Shown here: one piece after another, positions 23,111 to 35,900 of the stretch
How the letters are laid out: the number at the start of each line of letters is the position of its first letter
Position numbering within the stretch: position 1 is the first letter of the stretch
Assembly: GCA_029204225.1 (NCBI GenBank)
Contig: CM055106.1
Location: 35,190,361 to 35,254,360, forward strand
Direction: 5' to 3'
DNA length: 64,000 bases
DNA from: Diphasiastrum complanatum
Taxonomy: Eukaryota > Streptophyta > Lycopodiopsida > Lycopodiales > Lycopodiaceae
The notes under the pieces: generated by a model
Databases searched by the model: none
What the model was told of the DNA's origin: nothing
The model's input: only the letters and a program-made list of their open reading frames with translations
Made by a program: the position numbers and the translations under genes

Positions 23111-23857
23111 CACAAAAGCAAAAAGGCGAAGGCCTGCAGCGTGAAGGCACTGTGCAATGGACAGAAGGTGGATGATTCACAGAGGACAACAACAAAAAAT
23201 TGGAATCAGTTTTATTTAAGGCTAATGCATTTCTTTTGATTAGATCTTCAAACTTAATCAGTTCCCTGGATTGATCACCTAAAGGGATAAACGAAGAATA
23301 CAGAAGACAGTCACGGACACAACATACGCAGACAGTCTGAGATAGCTCCAGAGCGAGTTTACAGATTAGCAGTATTTGTGATAAGAGAACATCTCTCTCA
23401 CGTCAACGCGCTAATCTGGGAAACGAATACTCGGCTCTCAGTCTTCGTTTGTCTCGTCTTCTTAGAGACCTCCTTCGTCTAAGGTGAGAGGTGCTCTTGA
23501 GTTTCTCTGTTCGAGTATCTTGGGGATTCGTCAGAATCAGCCAACAAGATCATTAGGTACTACTTCAAGGGAGGATTTTCAAGTCCTACACATATGGCCC
23601 TAGACAATACTTAGTTAAAGTTTCTTAGGTAAATCTCTAGTTTTGTAAGAAAACCTATGAGCATATCTACATGGGAGTGCAGTTATGATAATAAAAGCGA
23701 TTTTCTCAATGCTTTGTTTCTGTGATGTGTATGATCTGCAAAATTAGAATGCATGCTAGTAGTAGATGAATTTCTACTGTTGTTTTACTCAACATTATAT
23801 GTTGTTTACAAGTTTGATTTTTACAAGAAGAACCAATTGAAATAATGCTACAACTAG
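23111..23857 (+). other. Possible LTR or leader of the following gypsy relic
   Basis: This noncoding stretch lies directly upstream of the Ty3-gypsy pol relic, with pyrimidine-rich CTCTCTCACG and TCGTCTTCTTAGAGACC words that resemble an LTR R/U5 region. No primer-binding site or matching second LTR was found, so the call is tentative. Confidence 0.3.
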
Positions 23858-25675
23858 GTGATCCGATGGAGTGATCTACCTGAAGAAGCTATAGCTATAA
23901 TGGATGTTGATATTCGCAACCACGAGGCGAATGTCACACCAGTTCTGAAGAAAGACAACAAGGACAAATCCAACTATGTAACAAGAAAAGGCAAGAAGAA
24001 GGTGTTGGATTTCTTAAAGTCAATCATGATGAGTTTTGATACAGCGTCATCTTCTTCTCAGATGACGGAGAATCAAAAGATGACCAGTCGGACTAAGATC
24101 AATATGCGAGAGGAATCTCGACGAGCACCAATTCACAAGATGCCTGAGACCTTTAAGAATTATACCTTGGACAACATGGTAATTATGATGCCGCAAGCAC
24201 AACAAGAATCAGGAACCAGTGGAACAAGTCTTTGAGGGACCTGCACGAACATAACCAATGAACCTTGCTGAGCCAGGTGAAGAAGAAAAGATTGTGCATG
24301 TGGGGGAGCAATTAGCACCCACACAATTCAAGCGGCTACGATCATTGTTGGTGGAGTACAGAGATTGTTTTGCTTGGAATTACAGTGATCTAAAGGGCAT
24401 CCCACCAACAGTAGTCCAACACACCATACTCTTGGTGGATGGAGCAGTCTCCAAGGTGAGGCGTTACTACCGTTGCAACCCGAACTATACAGAGCTGATC
24501 AAGCAAGAGTTGCAGAAGCTGTTAGATGCTGATTTTATTTATCAAATTGAACACACTGAATGGGTATTGCCGATAGTTATAGTACCCAAGAAGAACAACA
24601 AAATGCAAATCTGTGTGAACCTGAAGACACTAAAAAAGATCATATTTCTTTACCTTTTATGGAAAGTGTCCTAGACAGAGTAGCTGGAGCCGAAGCCTAC
24701 ATTTTTCTAGATTGCTTCAGCGGTTATAATCAAATGAAGATAGTGCCTCAAGACCAGCATAAGACAACATTCACCATGGAATGAGGAAGTTATGCCTATA
24801 AGGTGATGCCATTCGGACTTTGAAATGCCCCAAGCACTTTCCAGCGAACCATGTAGGTGACATTCAAAGAGTATTTGCAAAAAAATTTGAAAATTTTCTT
24901 GGACGATCTGTGCGTGCATGGACCAAACTCTGAAAAATGCCACGAATTCTAGATCTCCTGAATCCAGAGAAATGTCAATTTTGGGTTACACATGGCTTGA
25001 TTCTTGGCCATATAGTGTATAGACACGAGATCGCCATAGACCTCTCGAAAGTCAAAATCATTGTTGATCTACCACCACCAGGAACGATCCATGAGGTCTA
25101 CATCTTTATGGGTCACGCTAACTATTACAAAATTTTCATTTTAGATTTTGCGGAGTTAGCACGACCAATTTACAAACTCACAACGGATCCACGTTGGAAT
25201 GAGGAAGCCCTAAAGGCTTTCCAGAAGCTTAAAAATGCGTTTGTTTCAGCACCAATCTTATGCCCACCCAATTGGTTCATTGAGTTTCATGTGCATACAG
25301 ATGCATCAAAGTATGCAGTTGGAGCAGTCTTGACCCAGCCAGGCGAACACAAAAAAAGATTTTCTGATCCGATTTGCAAGCCGACAACTTAGTGATACAG
25401 AAATGAATTATTCAACCACAGAACAGGAGGCACTGACAATGATATATACGGTTAAGAAATTTCGTCACTATTTGATGGCCACACACTTTGCCTTTTATAC
25501 GGACCATCAACCCTTGTTCTATCTTGTTCACAAAACCTGCAACACAGGAAGAATCACTCGATGGCTACTTTTGTTGTTAGAGTTTTATTTTCGAATAGTG
25601 GTATGCAAGGGAAAGCAACACTACATGGCAGATCATATATCACGTATCAAAGAGAAGGAAGTCATGGCTAAATAA
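23858..25675 (+). mobile_element. Ty3-gypsy pol relic: reverse transcriptase and RNase H
   Basis: Frames 23858-24235 (unclassified lysine-rich lead), 24258-24674, 24560-24784, 24937-25392 and 25403-25675 tile one pol. The RT begins around D-C-F-A-W-N-Y-S-D-L-K-G-I-P. It includes P-I-V-I-V-P-K-K-N-N-K, F-L-D-C-F-S-G-Y-N-Q-M and M-P-F-G-L, and the active site reads F-L-D-D with both aspartates present. The Y-R-P-I-Y-type connection follows. RNase H shows H-T-D-A-S-K-Y-A-V-G-A-V-L, E-Q-E-A-L-T and Y-T-D-H-Q-P-L. Stops after T-F-T-M-E and M-P-F-G-L, plus at least four frame changes, inactivate it. Integrase is absent: the frame ends soon after the H-Y-M-A-D-H-I-S-R segment. It is truncated at both ends. 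Confidence 0.93.
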
Positions 25676-26206
25676 TGGATAGAGCAACACTTATAAATAT
25701 TGGTCCATAGACATTAATTCTACTATGTCATTCATGTTAATTATGCAAGTCGTAAGTTGTATCTCTATTTTGTTAGATGATCGATGTGCTATTGAATGAC
25801 TTAGTACATAGGTTTGCTTAGTAAAGTCATTTTCAAACAATTACATTTCAGTGGTATTATTCTAGGAAAATCTCATGATTGCCAGGTATAGTTGTTAAAT
25901 AGAAAATAGATTTTGAGATTTGAACTCTATTTTATCATCATTGATAAAATAATAACATCATAAAACATGGAAATTTATAAAGAATGAATGTAATGTGTAA
26001 TTGGTTGATTTGACAAACTAGCATTGATCATAAAAATTGATCACCCTTGAACCATTAATCTATCTCTCAGTCTCTTAATACAAGTTTATAGTCTACTTAA
26101 GTTAGTTTTCATGTATTTGATTGTTTCCCAATGTTTGATATAAAACCTAATCGTTTTTGTTCCAATTTTTGCAGGTGTTTTGCATTTGAGGGAGTGATTC
26201 CATAAC
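25676..26206. other. AT-rich noncoding stretch
   Basis: No integrase sequence or LTR boundary is recognised after the gypsy RNase H. A polypyrimidine-AG acceptor-like site (TTTTTGCAG) sits at 26165-26174, just upstream of the ATG of the repeat-motif ORF. Confidence 0.35.
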
Positions 26207-26935
26207 ATGGACACTCCCGAGTGTGTGAAAAGCAACCCTTCATACATCACTCCGGAGGGTGAGAGCCAATCTGCAAGGAGGAGGTTGAATAGGAAGCGAC
26301 AAGCAGTGTGTAGGGCGTTGTCGTTTGCACCTCTAGTTCGGGTCGTTGAGGAGGCGACATGTTCGACCACAAGTTTGATTTCAAACTTGCAAAGCGTCGA
26401 GCACATATTGACTGTTAGTGTCAGTGGTGTGGGTAGTTAAGGGGGAGTTATCACACCAGAGCATGTGCGTGGCAATGCCATGTATAGAACGCCAAAGTTG
26501 GAGCCTAGGTCGGAGAGGAAGAGTAGATTAGAGCGGAGGAGAAGAACGAAGAGGGGGCTTCTCTCTCACGAGTTGGAGCAAGTTCAACAGAGTATTCATA
26601 GCCATCGTTTCGAGTCTTGACGATGAGACTCCTCTTGGAGTAGATGTTGGTTTGTCTGTGAGAGGGTTAGAGTTTGGGCATGATGTTACACTGAGCAGTT
26701 TGGGAGTAGGGTCGATCACACATGTCTGCGCGCCTATGACAGGAGTAGAGTCAAGAGAGGCAGTTTTGTTGATGTCTTTAGGTGCAGATTTCACTTTTGT
26801 AGAGGTGGTTACGCCCGAGGAAGTGCGTAACCACCCGTCATATAGGACACCTGGCCGAGTCTAGATCAGCTAGAACTAAAAGGTTGAGGCATAGATACTA
26901 TGCGAAGACGAGATTTTTAGGTAGAGGTGGTATAT
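26207..26935 (+). pseudogene. Unknown repeat-motif protein, three copies of a T-P-E…Y-x-T-P basic module
   Basis: I do not recognise this gene. ATG at 26207 opens a 77-codon frame (to 26440). After one in-frame TAA the same frame continues for about 60 more codons. A third unit lies in another frame at about 26812-26935. The units begin T-P-E-C-V-K-S-N-P-S-Y-I-T-P, T-P-E-H-V-R-G-N-A-M-Y-R-T-P and T-P-E-E-V-R-N-H-P-S-Y-R-T-P. Each is followed by an arginine-rich stretch (S-A-R-R-R-L-N-R-K-R; S-E-R-K-S-R-L-E-R-R-R-R; S-A-R-T-K-R-L-R-H-R). Conservation across three units through stops and frameshifts argues for former coding function. The basic stretches suggest nucleic-acid binding (inference). 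It could be a host gene fragment or part of a retroelement. Confidence 0.45.
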
Positions 26936-28351
26936 GTACAAATATTTTGGAACCCTCCTGTAATTTTTTGAGGTTTGGATTTTCAAAAATCATGTGTTGT
27001 CTTTAAATGTTGTGTTTATGAAATTTGCAAAAACAATTTGTCATGAATTATTATTAAAATACCTCTTTTGTACATGTTTTTTAAATAATTTAGAGATTTA
27101 CATTCAAAAAGGCATGATTTTAGACTAAAATTAGGTATTTTAAAAATTACTTTAAAACAATTATTCTATTTCAAGTAGAAGTCCCAAAACAAATGTCATT
27201 GTGTTAAGATATGTCAACAGGACTCTACACTATGGCTTACAGTATTGTAAGGTCTTTAGGAATGATCAAAGAACAACCAAACAAATGAAAGTCATCAATT
27301 TTTCCTTCTCAATTGTGTGTCTTGTTAAGACTAGACATGAAGTGCCTGCAATATCTCACCTTGGGTTATGTGATCCAGTTTTCAACTACTATTAAGAAAT
27401 CTCTCTGCTCACGAGTAAAACCTGAGATTTTGCATACCAAACCACCTCACAGTTTTTATGATGTTCGAAAAGCAAAAGGTCTAACAACAACAGCCTGAAG
27501 TAAAAACCGGCACTCCTGCACGAGTAGGAGAATGCCTGAAGGCTGAATTGGAAACATATCATGAGATTATCAACAGGCTATTGCAGGGATAACTTGCAGT
27601 GCACTATCAATTTGTACTTTGCTAGCTTACGAGGATGATCAATGTCTCAGAAACTTTCTGTAAAGTAAGAGGGGGAAAACTAGTAAAGTATTAAAAAAAA
27701 GGTAAAATAACGTAAGCAAAAAGATCATGATGTATTATCCACAATTTCTCTGACAGTCAGAGTCTACTTACAAGCTTCAAAATGCACCTCACCTTGCAAG
27801 TTTAAATTGAAAGAATCACAAGCCTGCAAATGGGAAGATTTAAAATATGACTGCAGACATTTCAAAAAGATCATCATGAAGTGCAACTTATGAAAGCTAT
27901 CCCTAAGCCATATACCTATAGGCTACACCAGACATATCACGCAAACATGTCAATTTGAACATGCTCTTTTCAGCTGACCTTTATGTATTTGAAAGTTTGG
28001 CAGGCTTCTTGATTCATGCCAAATCTCATTCACAGAATTTAATTACATACTGTGACTGCACTTCATTAACTCTTTTTTGAAAAGTAGATCAATCTCTTGC
28101 CCATCATATAAACCTTGAGCTTTTCTCCTGCAGTTGAAGTGCAAAACCCCTAAACTTCAATAAACAAAAACCTTTTTGAAGTCATATCCAGTTTTCAACA
28201 AACCTGCTGTAGAAATATGTACCTATTCGTCATTCTTCTTAGGAGGTAATAAGGCTCTGATAGAGGGAGGTTTAGCCTTTAGAAAGCGGAGGAGAACAGA
28301 AACGGAAGGGGAGGGGGGGAGGGAATTTATTATGACTAGGATCTTGGTAGG

Positions 28352-28485
28352 GGTGAAATGGCCCTTCACGAAAAGCTGCAAGCAAGGAAGCCATATTCAA
28401 AACTCGACCGGAATCTAGGCTCCTCGCATAATGTGTTACAAAAGGTTTAAAAGGAGAAACTACAAACTATTTCATCACATGCAGA

Positions 28486-28540
<55 letters not shown>

Positions 28541-28592
28541 AAATATTGCATTATGACATTGGAAAAAGGGGAAATGGCCCTTCACCAAAAGC
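28352..28592. repeat. Short direct repeat flanking a (GA)n tract
   Basis: A 22-24 bp word, GAAATGGCCCTTCAC(G/C)AAAAGCTG, occurs at about 28357-28380 and again at about 28572-28594. A GA run lies between them at 28482-28537. Confidence 0.8.
28482..28537. repeat. (GA)n microsatellite
   Basis: A GA run of about 56 bp has a single GAT interruption. Confidence 0.97.
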
Positions 28593-29146
28593 TGTTAACA
28601 ATGAAGCTGTAAACGCTAAAAGAATGTATAAAATATAAAGTCCAAATGGAAACACGGTACTGAGCAGATACCATGTACTTAGTCTTATTGAACTAACACC
28701 TAGATTGGGAACTTTTCCAGAAAAGGTGCTCCTCACTAAACAGCAGACTTGGGTTGGTGGAATATACACTAAAAGCACATTGAGAGTCCATGCTTTACTA
28801 AAAGCAAGATACACCACTTCATAAATATACAAGATGCTCAAAGGCAATATGCAAATGGTAGTACCAAATGTCTTTGCTCGGGCAATAAAGAACACTCAGG
28901 AGATCGCAAAACTTCAGGTTCTAATCAGAACCACACAAGATATTTGTTTATGACTAGTAGACTGATGTTAGTATGTTGTAAGGGTGGATCATACATGGTC
29001 AACAACCACAATTTTGTGGCTGACCAGAGTTGCTGGACGGCGCCCTAACCTTTAAAACATTGTTGAGGTCGCACAGCATAGTGAGGATATTATCTCGAGC
29101 ATGTCTTAGCACCGACATTCATGTTTGAACGAGCAATATTACCAGA

Positions 29147-32100
29147 TCAAAACCGGAAATCTGGTTCCACATCCATTGCCCAAGAAAATTTTGCCAACAA
29201 TGACTTGTTAAATATCTGTCAAATTTACAAACTCATGTCAGTCCTAGAGGAAGGAGGAAAGTAACTCTCGCTACTAGCTTTCAACCTAGAGTATTGGATT
29301 TACAAGTACTAAGAAAATAAGAACCATACCTTTTCAATTGGTACCTCGTGCCGCTTGCACCAAGCAACAGTTATCCGTGGATCCATGTAGTTGATCTTTG
29401 ATGTTCCAAGTGCAACTGTTTTTAAATCATCCTTTATTCTCATATCAAGTTTCATTTTCTCTATCTTTTGATCGGTCTGGTCTATTTTCTTTTGCAGTCT
29501 GAAGAGGTAGGTCATTCATTGGTGTTAGTAGAAATGTGCTTTTGATCTTACAAAAACACTATTTGGCCACATTGATGCAAAATCATACCCAGCTTATTGA
29601 AATGCAGGAGACCAAGGCATCAAGCATCTGATTTTTAAGATAAGAGGAAAACCTAATTCCTTCTCTGGACATTTGAATCTTTCACAGGGAATAAACCACA
29701 AGACCGTACTTACGCTTCAGGGGTTTGATTTCTTTTAGATTTTCCATCTGCATCTTTTAAAGGAGGTTTTCCCTTTCTAGCTCTGTCCAGATCCCTCTTC
29801 AACTCCACACGTAGTGCCTGATAAAAACCAGCATGTACATTCTTTTAGTTACAACCTGCTGATTGGTCCATAATGTGTTACAGATGGCCTTACACGAGAT
29901 GAGGATACACATCAACAACTTGGCTGTTTATCAACGTGCAAACTTGATCAAAGCATCTGCAATCACTGACATACCAAATGAAGAGAAAGTAAACTGAACC
30001 TTCACGAACTTAAAACTGTGATGACCTCAATAAGAAATGAACACCTGTCTTCAAACAAAGACAAACCTCCAATTCTGCCATCTTTGACTCCAGTCTTTCC
30101 ATTTGAGCACTGTGTGATTTTGAAACTGACCGCTGATGGTTACACAGTATAGCTACCTGAAAAGATGTCGATCAAGACCAGAAAATTACTACAATCAGGA
30201 TGCCTTAAGCATATGGACTTTAAAATGCACACAATTATACCTCTGAAAAATAATCAACACATGCTTTATTCTGTAATCAGCAATTAAGTAATCCTTGTTA
30301 CTTCCTGAACAGTACCTACATTTCAAACTTCCGACGTAAGTCAATAACCAATTTCGGCTTAACTCAATAGCCTAAGTGATCATCCTAATTTTTTTTGGCT
30401 TCAAATGGGAAACAAAACAAGAGCAAATCATATGAATCAGATGACGTCCACAAGAGTGGAAAAGCTGGCTTCTAGCAAAGCATATCCAAAGCTATTTAGG
30501 ATGACAATGGCAACATATGCAGGCAAATGACGAGGAAAAGCAAACCCATATAAAAAGATTCGGAAACCCCACATTTATGTTTGTCAATGCTCAAAACAAT
30601 GGAAGCATGACTACGTACATCTAAAGATACATGCTTCTGCTGGAAATGTTTGACTAGTTTTAAAAAGAAAAACATTCGCTATTTGCTTGGAATGGATGGA
30701 TAGAGAACATCTCATTTGAAAGCATGCAAGAAAAGATCTTGGCAAAGGCAACTCTTTGTTGAAGTTCAGGGAAAAAAATCACACGCATTATGTGCAGCTA
30801 GCTACTTAAATGACACAGCAACCATTGATGCAGTCTGAAATCATATTCATTATTCATACTACTCACATTAGAAAAAATTGAATTAAACTTCTGAGACAAT
30901 GAAATCTGATGTTCTTCAAATGGAGGCCCGAAAGTAATCCAAAGAAAAAAGCAATTTACAAATGTCATGCCAATAATGTCTCCAAAACAAGCTCCTTTAC
31001 ATGTGGCATCCTCCCATGGTCATCTCATCTGTGAAAAAACCTTCACAAACACTACTTTATAAACTGATGCAAAATATTCAAAGAATATCTCAAGACAAAA
31101 TCTAATAAGAATGTATTGGCACAAGGCCTGTCTCAAGGATACCATTGAATTATTTCTCTAAAAGCACGTTACTGGAAAACATAATGTCATCAAGCATGCA
31201 AGTTGGCACCAGACACATTTGAAGCAGCTTCAGTTCCCGGCTGAATTGAGGGAATAGTACATTTCTAGATATGAGTAGTGACTACCACATAATGCAATGC
31301 AAGAAAAGCTAAGCGCAAGAGCCATAATAAAGAAGTATTAGATGGTGTAAAAAGCAATTTCTGAATTGCCATGCAACAAGCTCTGAAGTGAATAAAAGCT
31401 CTACTGAGATACTTCTTTAGAATGTTCATGGTTGTTGCTGAACCATGTGCCTACAACTAGTCACAGAGAATTTGGAGCTTTGCTGCCAAACTTGAAGTAA
31501 TTACTAAAGCATTTCAAAATTTTGCATGCACCTAGGCCCATCTTTGACATGTTTAAAGGTCAATCAACTTGCAATCCTCAAACCAAGCCAATAGCTGAGC
31601 TCGCAACTTCTTACTCATTCAAAGTGCACATAATGACTGAATTGCCAAAATCTTTTGAATGCTCAAGCCCTGCTTTAAAGACAGAAACTTGCTCTGAATA
31701 AGTATAAGACCTTAGAGCACCTCATTCTGTCTTTCCAGGTGTAAAGGTTGGATTTGAAGTTACACCCTCCCCCCCAATCAACTAATAAACAAAAGATGAG
31801 GTGTGCCAATCGGTGCCTTGAATTCATATTTGTACATTTTTCTTTAGTTAAAGAAGTAATAAATCATACCTCCTTATTAGCGCCCTGATATGCTGCAATC
31901 TTCTCTGTTACAGTATCACCATTCGCACTTTGAAGCTGCAAATGATCCAAAATTTCCAGTACCAAAACATGTTATCATAAATGCTCCAATTAGCCACTAA
32001 ATACCTCTACAAAAATCAATACCAGTTCCAAGGCTACCATAGAAGAAAATACTTTTAGATAGTTCAGAATGCATGATCGCCGATGTAAAATAAAAGTGCA

Positions 32101-32996
32101 AATCAGTATGCCTGAAAACAAAACATTGCACCTGTGTGTCCAGAGTAATAGATGCATTATATGTCCTGAACACCTTAGCAGTGAGACCTGGCATTATCTC
32201 CTTCAAATGAGCATTCAGTTTGCTTGTATCTAACTTATCGAAAAGATCATCCCCATCTTTCTTTGCTGCATAGACAAGGAAATGGATACTTTGGATGACA
32301 CAATTCCTAAACCAAAAGAAGGAAAACTCTCTCAAATAAGAACTTCATAAGACTTATAAACTCGTTACAGAACAATAAATCTTACATTTTTTAAAGTCAC
32401 CAATAGCTTTGTACACACGTTCCTCAACCTCCACTGTGTTGAAGTATCTAATGGAGTCCTTGCCGAGAAAATCAAACTGTCCAACAGGTGTAAGCCGATT
32501 TGGTAAATTTGTCTAGAGGCATTGTTTAACCATTACACTGTGATTAGACCTGCCTTAACCATGAACTGCTTCTAAGAACGACCTTTTCTTAACTCATAAT
32601 CATCAAACTCTCATAAAATGCTCTCCAACTATGCTATTGCTTTTGCAAAACAGACTTTCCTGAGATCATTTCCTAAAGACGCATGCTACCTTGTCCAACA
32701 CACTATCAAACAAAAAAACCGCTTGCCACAAAAATTTTGTTCTGAACAGGTACTACAATATATTTTGAACTCGCTGTATCGTCACCAACAAGCTAGGCCC
32801 TGAAGTTCATCTCTCATGATACCTACCAAATTGTGTTATGCTAATGCATGGACAAGACCTTTGAAATGACTAATAGAAGCTGTAAAATTCTGTTTTGATT
32901 ACAGCCTAGTCTCACCTCTAAAGAATGTGGTGGAATAAGAGAAACATGTTCCACTTTTAATGAGCAACAACCAACAGTATCTGCCTCATCATCATC
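29147..32996 (-). CDS. TOP1: TOP1 exons 10-17: catalytic core end, linker and active-site domain
   Basis: Exons 10-17 lie at 32916-32996, 32386-32512, 32132-32265, 31870-31935, 30067-30156, 29714-29817, 29330-29498 and 29147-29215. Blocks include [21 protein letters not shown] (K932), [15 protein letters not shown] (R990), N-H-Q-R-S-V-S-K (H1030), a charged linker (R-A-R-K-G-K-P-P-L) and [17 protein letters not shown] (Y1125). The C-terminal end is [10 protein letters not shown], then TGA at 29149-29147. Exon 11 begins with a few extra residues ([12 protein letters not shown]) before F-D-F-L-G-K that Arabidopsis lacks, as far as I recall. Confidence 0.95.
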
Positions 32997-35900
32997 CTGC
33001 AACAAAATGAAAAATCTTTGGTTGGTCATTATTCAAACAATAAACACTTGATTGCCACAAATGCATCTGCATTCATATGTACTTGCAAACATCAATGTTA
33101 GATAAACAGCAATCAGTGAATGATTTCTATTAGCAACAGAGAAACAAAAAATAAAACTAGTAACAAATAGCTCAAGACTGAGTAAAACAATATACTTGCC
33201 CAGGGTTCCACAAGACATGAAAACACACATTCCCAAATGGTTCCAAATGTTTGTAGCATACAGTTCCATAGCAGCACCTTTTCTTGTGTTTTGGCAGGAT
33301 TTAGTTGGGAAGCTAACAAACCAGATATATGGAGAATCATGGACTTTACAGGTTACTTGAATCGTAATATTAAATTTTGAAGTTGATTAATAGATTGGCA
33401 TTAAGTATGCAGTTAAAGTCATTTTACGAGCTCCAAGTTCAAGGCACCAATTCCCAGTTTTGAGAGAAAGAAAGAAAGAAAGAAAGCTTTATTAATGTCT
33501 TTTCCATATGTGAAAACCATGGGAGCGTATATAAACGTCTCCAAGAAAAAACTATGCATAACAGAAAAATGAGTAATGTAACTGTAAACTACAAACTGCC
33601 AACTGTCCATAAGTGGGAGCAAGAATAGCTGCCATGAGTAGAGTAGAGTAGAGTAGAGTAGTATCAGATAGTGTCAGATACTACTGCTGCTGAAAAAAGA
33701 CGTATTACGAGCTGTATCAAGAGGCCATAGCTGACGTCGTCTAGGAGGGTGAAAATTGTGTACTCTCGTAACAAGGCGAGAAGTGTGAACTGCTGCATGA
33801 CTATGAGTGATACACTGTCTCTGACATCAATGAGGTGGTATGTCGTCGTCGTCGTCGTCGGGCCGAGTTCGTCTCCTGGTGAAGAAAGACGTAATCTGAG
33901 CCTGAGAGCTAGGATGTGGCTGGTGAGCTGTCTGGTACATATCCTGGCGCAGCAAGACCATCTCTCGTAGCATAAGTGCAACACAGCGAGAGTCCTCATA
34001 TCCCATCAGTGCTCTAAGTGTAGTAGGCATGTCACGGAATAAACAATGATATCTCCCTCTAATCTCATAATATATGGGGCATCTGAAGATGAAATGCTCC
34101 TCGGACTCTATCTCATGTAGGGGACACAGCAGACATAGTCTCTCCTCTCGTGGTGTACCCTGGAATCTGCCTGTCTCAATAGCCAACTGGTGTGAGGAGA
34201 CTCTAAACTGTCCCAAAGTGACACGGAGACCGTGTGATAGTCCAGAAGACAAATAGCGAGGTAAAACTGGAAGACCATGGCATCCTGCACTAGAAAGTGA
34301 GTCCGGTAGTAGTCAGGCTTAACCCCCAGCTGGGGAAGCCAGGTACGGTCGAGATATGCTCTGTATAAAAAACGTCTAATGTACTGGTGTGTACCCAAAG
34401 GGAGATCAGTGATAGTGATACCAAATGCTTTCATGAGGAAGTGTGATGCCTGAGAGAACCATGATAGTCGATATCCCTGAGTCTGAAGGTGATGAGAGGA
34501 CCTAAGTGCAATCCGCGTATATCTCTGCTCGGTATCAGAAAGTGCCTGAGCTCGCTAGATGTACGTGATAAGCTGGAAGGCAGCCTCAATCTGAATAGGG
34601 GGGGTGGCAAACTCCGCAAGGATGATCTCATGGGGAACCGAGGGCTTCGCTTGGATCATGCGAGCCAACATGGTGGTCTGTAAGCGTGAAATGTTGGACC
34701 AGTGTGAAGATGATAATCCTGTACACCATATCTCTGTGGCATACAAGGTTGAGGGGGTGATGATGGTGTCAAACAGTCTGCACTTACTCGGAGCATCTCG
34801 AATAGACTTACAAAAGCAGAATCTCTCCAGCTGGACTAGGGAAGAGTGGCCCTTCCCAAGTCTAGAAGTAGCCGCCAATCTCATACTGAAGGTAGGACCA
34901 GAGAAGAGCACGCCCAAGTAAGTGTATGAAGAAACCACCTCTAGGGACTGTCCATCAAAGGTAAACTCCTGGCGCTGCATGAAGGCCCGAGAGGTATTGA
35001 AGACCATAACTTTGGTCTTCGAGAGGTTCACTCCTAAACCCCACTGAGTACAAAAAGTGTGTAAACAGTCCAACTGTCTCTGTAATCCCTCTCTAAAACA
35101 AGAGACTAATACCACATAGAGTAAAAAATCCAGCAAGAGTGGTGTATCTTAGAAATTAGCTTTCTTTGTTGAAGATGCAAGAAGGGGATCAAGTGACCAA
35201 TCACTTGACGAAGATCAAGGATCTTCGTGAGGAGCTTCTCAATATTTATGAGATAATTGAGGATGCTCAATTTGTTTCCATTACTCTCAACTCATTAACT
35301 TCATCTTATCTTCCATTTCTTTGAGTATCTCTCTTAGGGGACAGCAACTCTCCTTTGATGAACTTGTTGGGCTGCTTCTTCAAGAGGAGCAAACGAGGCA
35401 AAACTTTGTGGGTGACACTCAACAAGATCAAGCTTTCTTCACGAAAGGCAAGGGAAAAGGCAAGTCAAAAGGAAAGGGGAATCCTCCTTTCAAGGATGAG
35501 CAAAAGCCCGTTGGAGGTCAAAATGTCAACACTCAAAAGAAGAAAGGGAAGTGCCATTATTGCAAAAGGTATGGGCACTTCATCAAGGATTGTAAGAAAA
35601 AGCTTGCGAAAGAGGAGAGTAAAGGAATTGATACTAGTGCTTCACTTGCTACTTTGGAGCAAGAGCTTGAAGCTAGTGGCGATCTCTTCAACCAAGACTA
35701 TGCTTTTGTGTCTAATATTGCTTCTACTAGTACTACTACATCTATGAGGGATTCAGATTCTGTTTTGCAAGTTGCTGATTTTCAGCCCATTGAATGGGTG
35801 ATTGATAATGGTGCTATTGGTCATATGACTTCTCGTAAAGAAGCATTTACTAAATTAGTGAAAGTGCAAAATGGAAGTAAGGTACAATGTGCGGATGATG

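Larger units (their letters stand above)
26936..29146. other. 3' flank of TOP1
   Basis: No coding gene is recognised; small frames here lack domains. The TOP1 3' UTR must lie at the high-coordinate end, but I cannot place a poly(A) site. The region includes the GA microsatellite at 28482 and two copies of a GAAATGGCCCTTCAC(G/C)AAAAGCTG word on either side of it. Confidence 0.4.
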
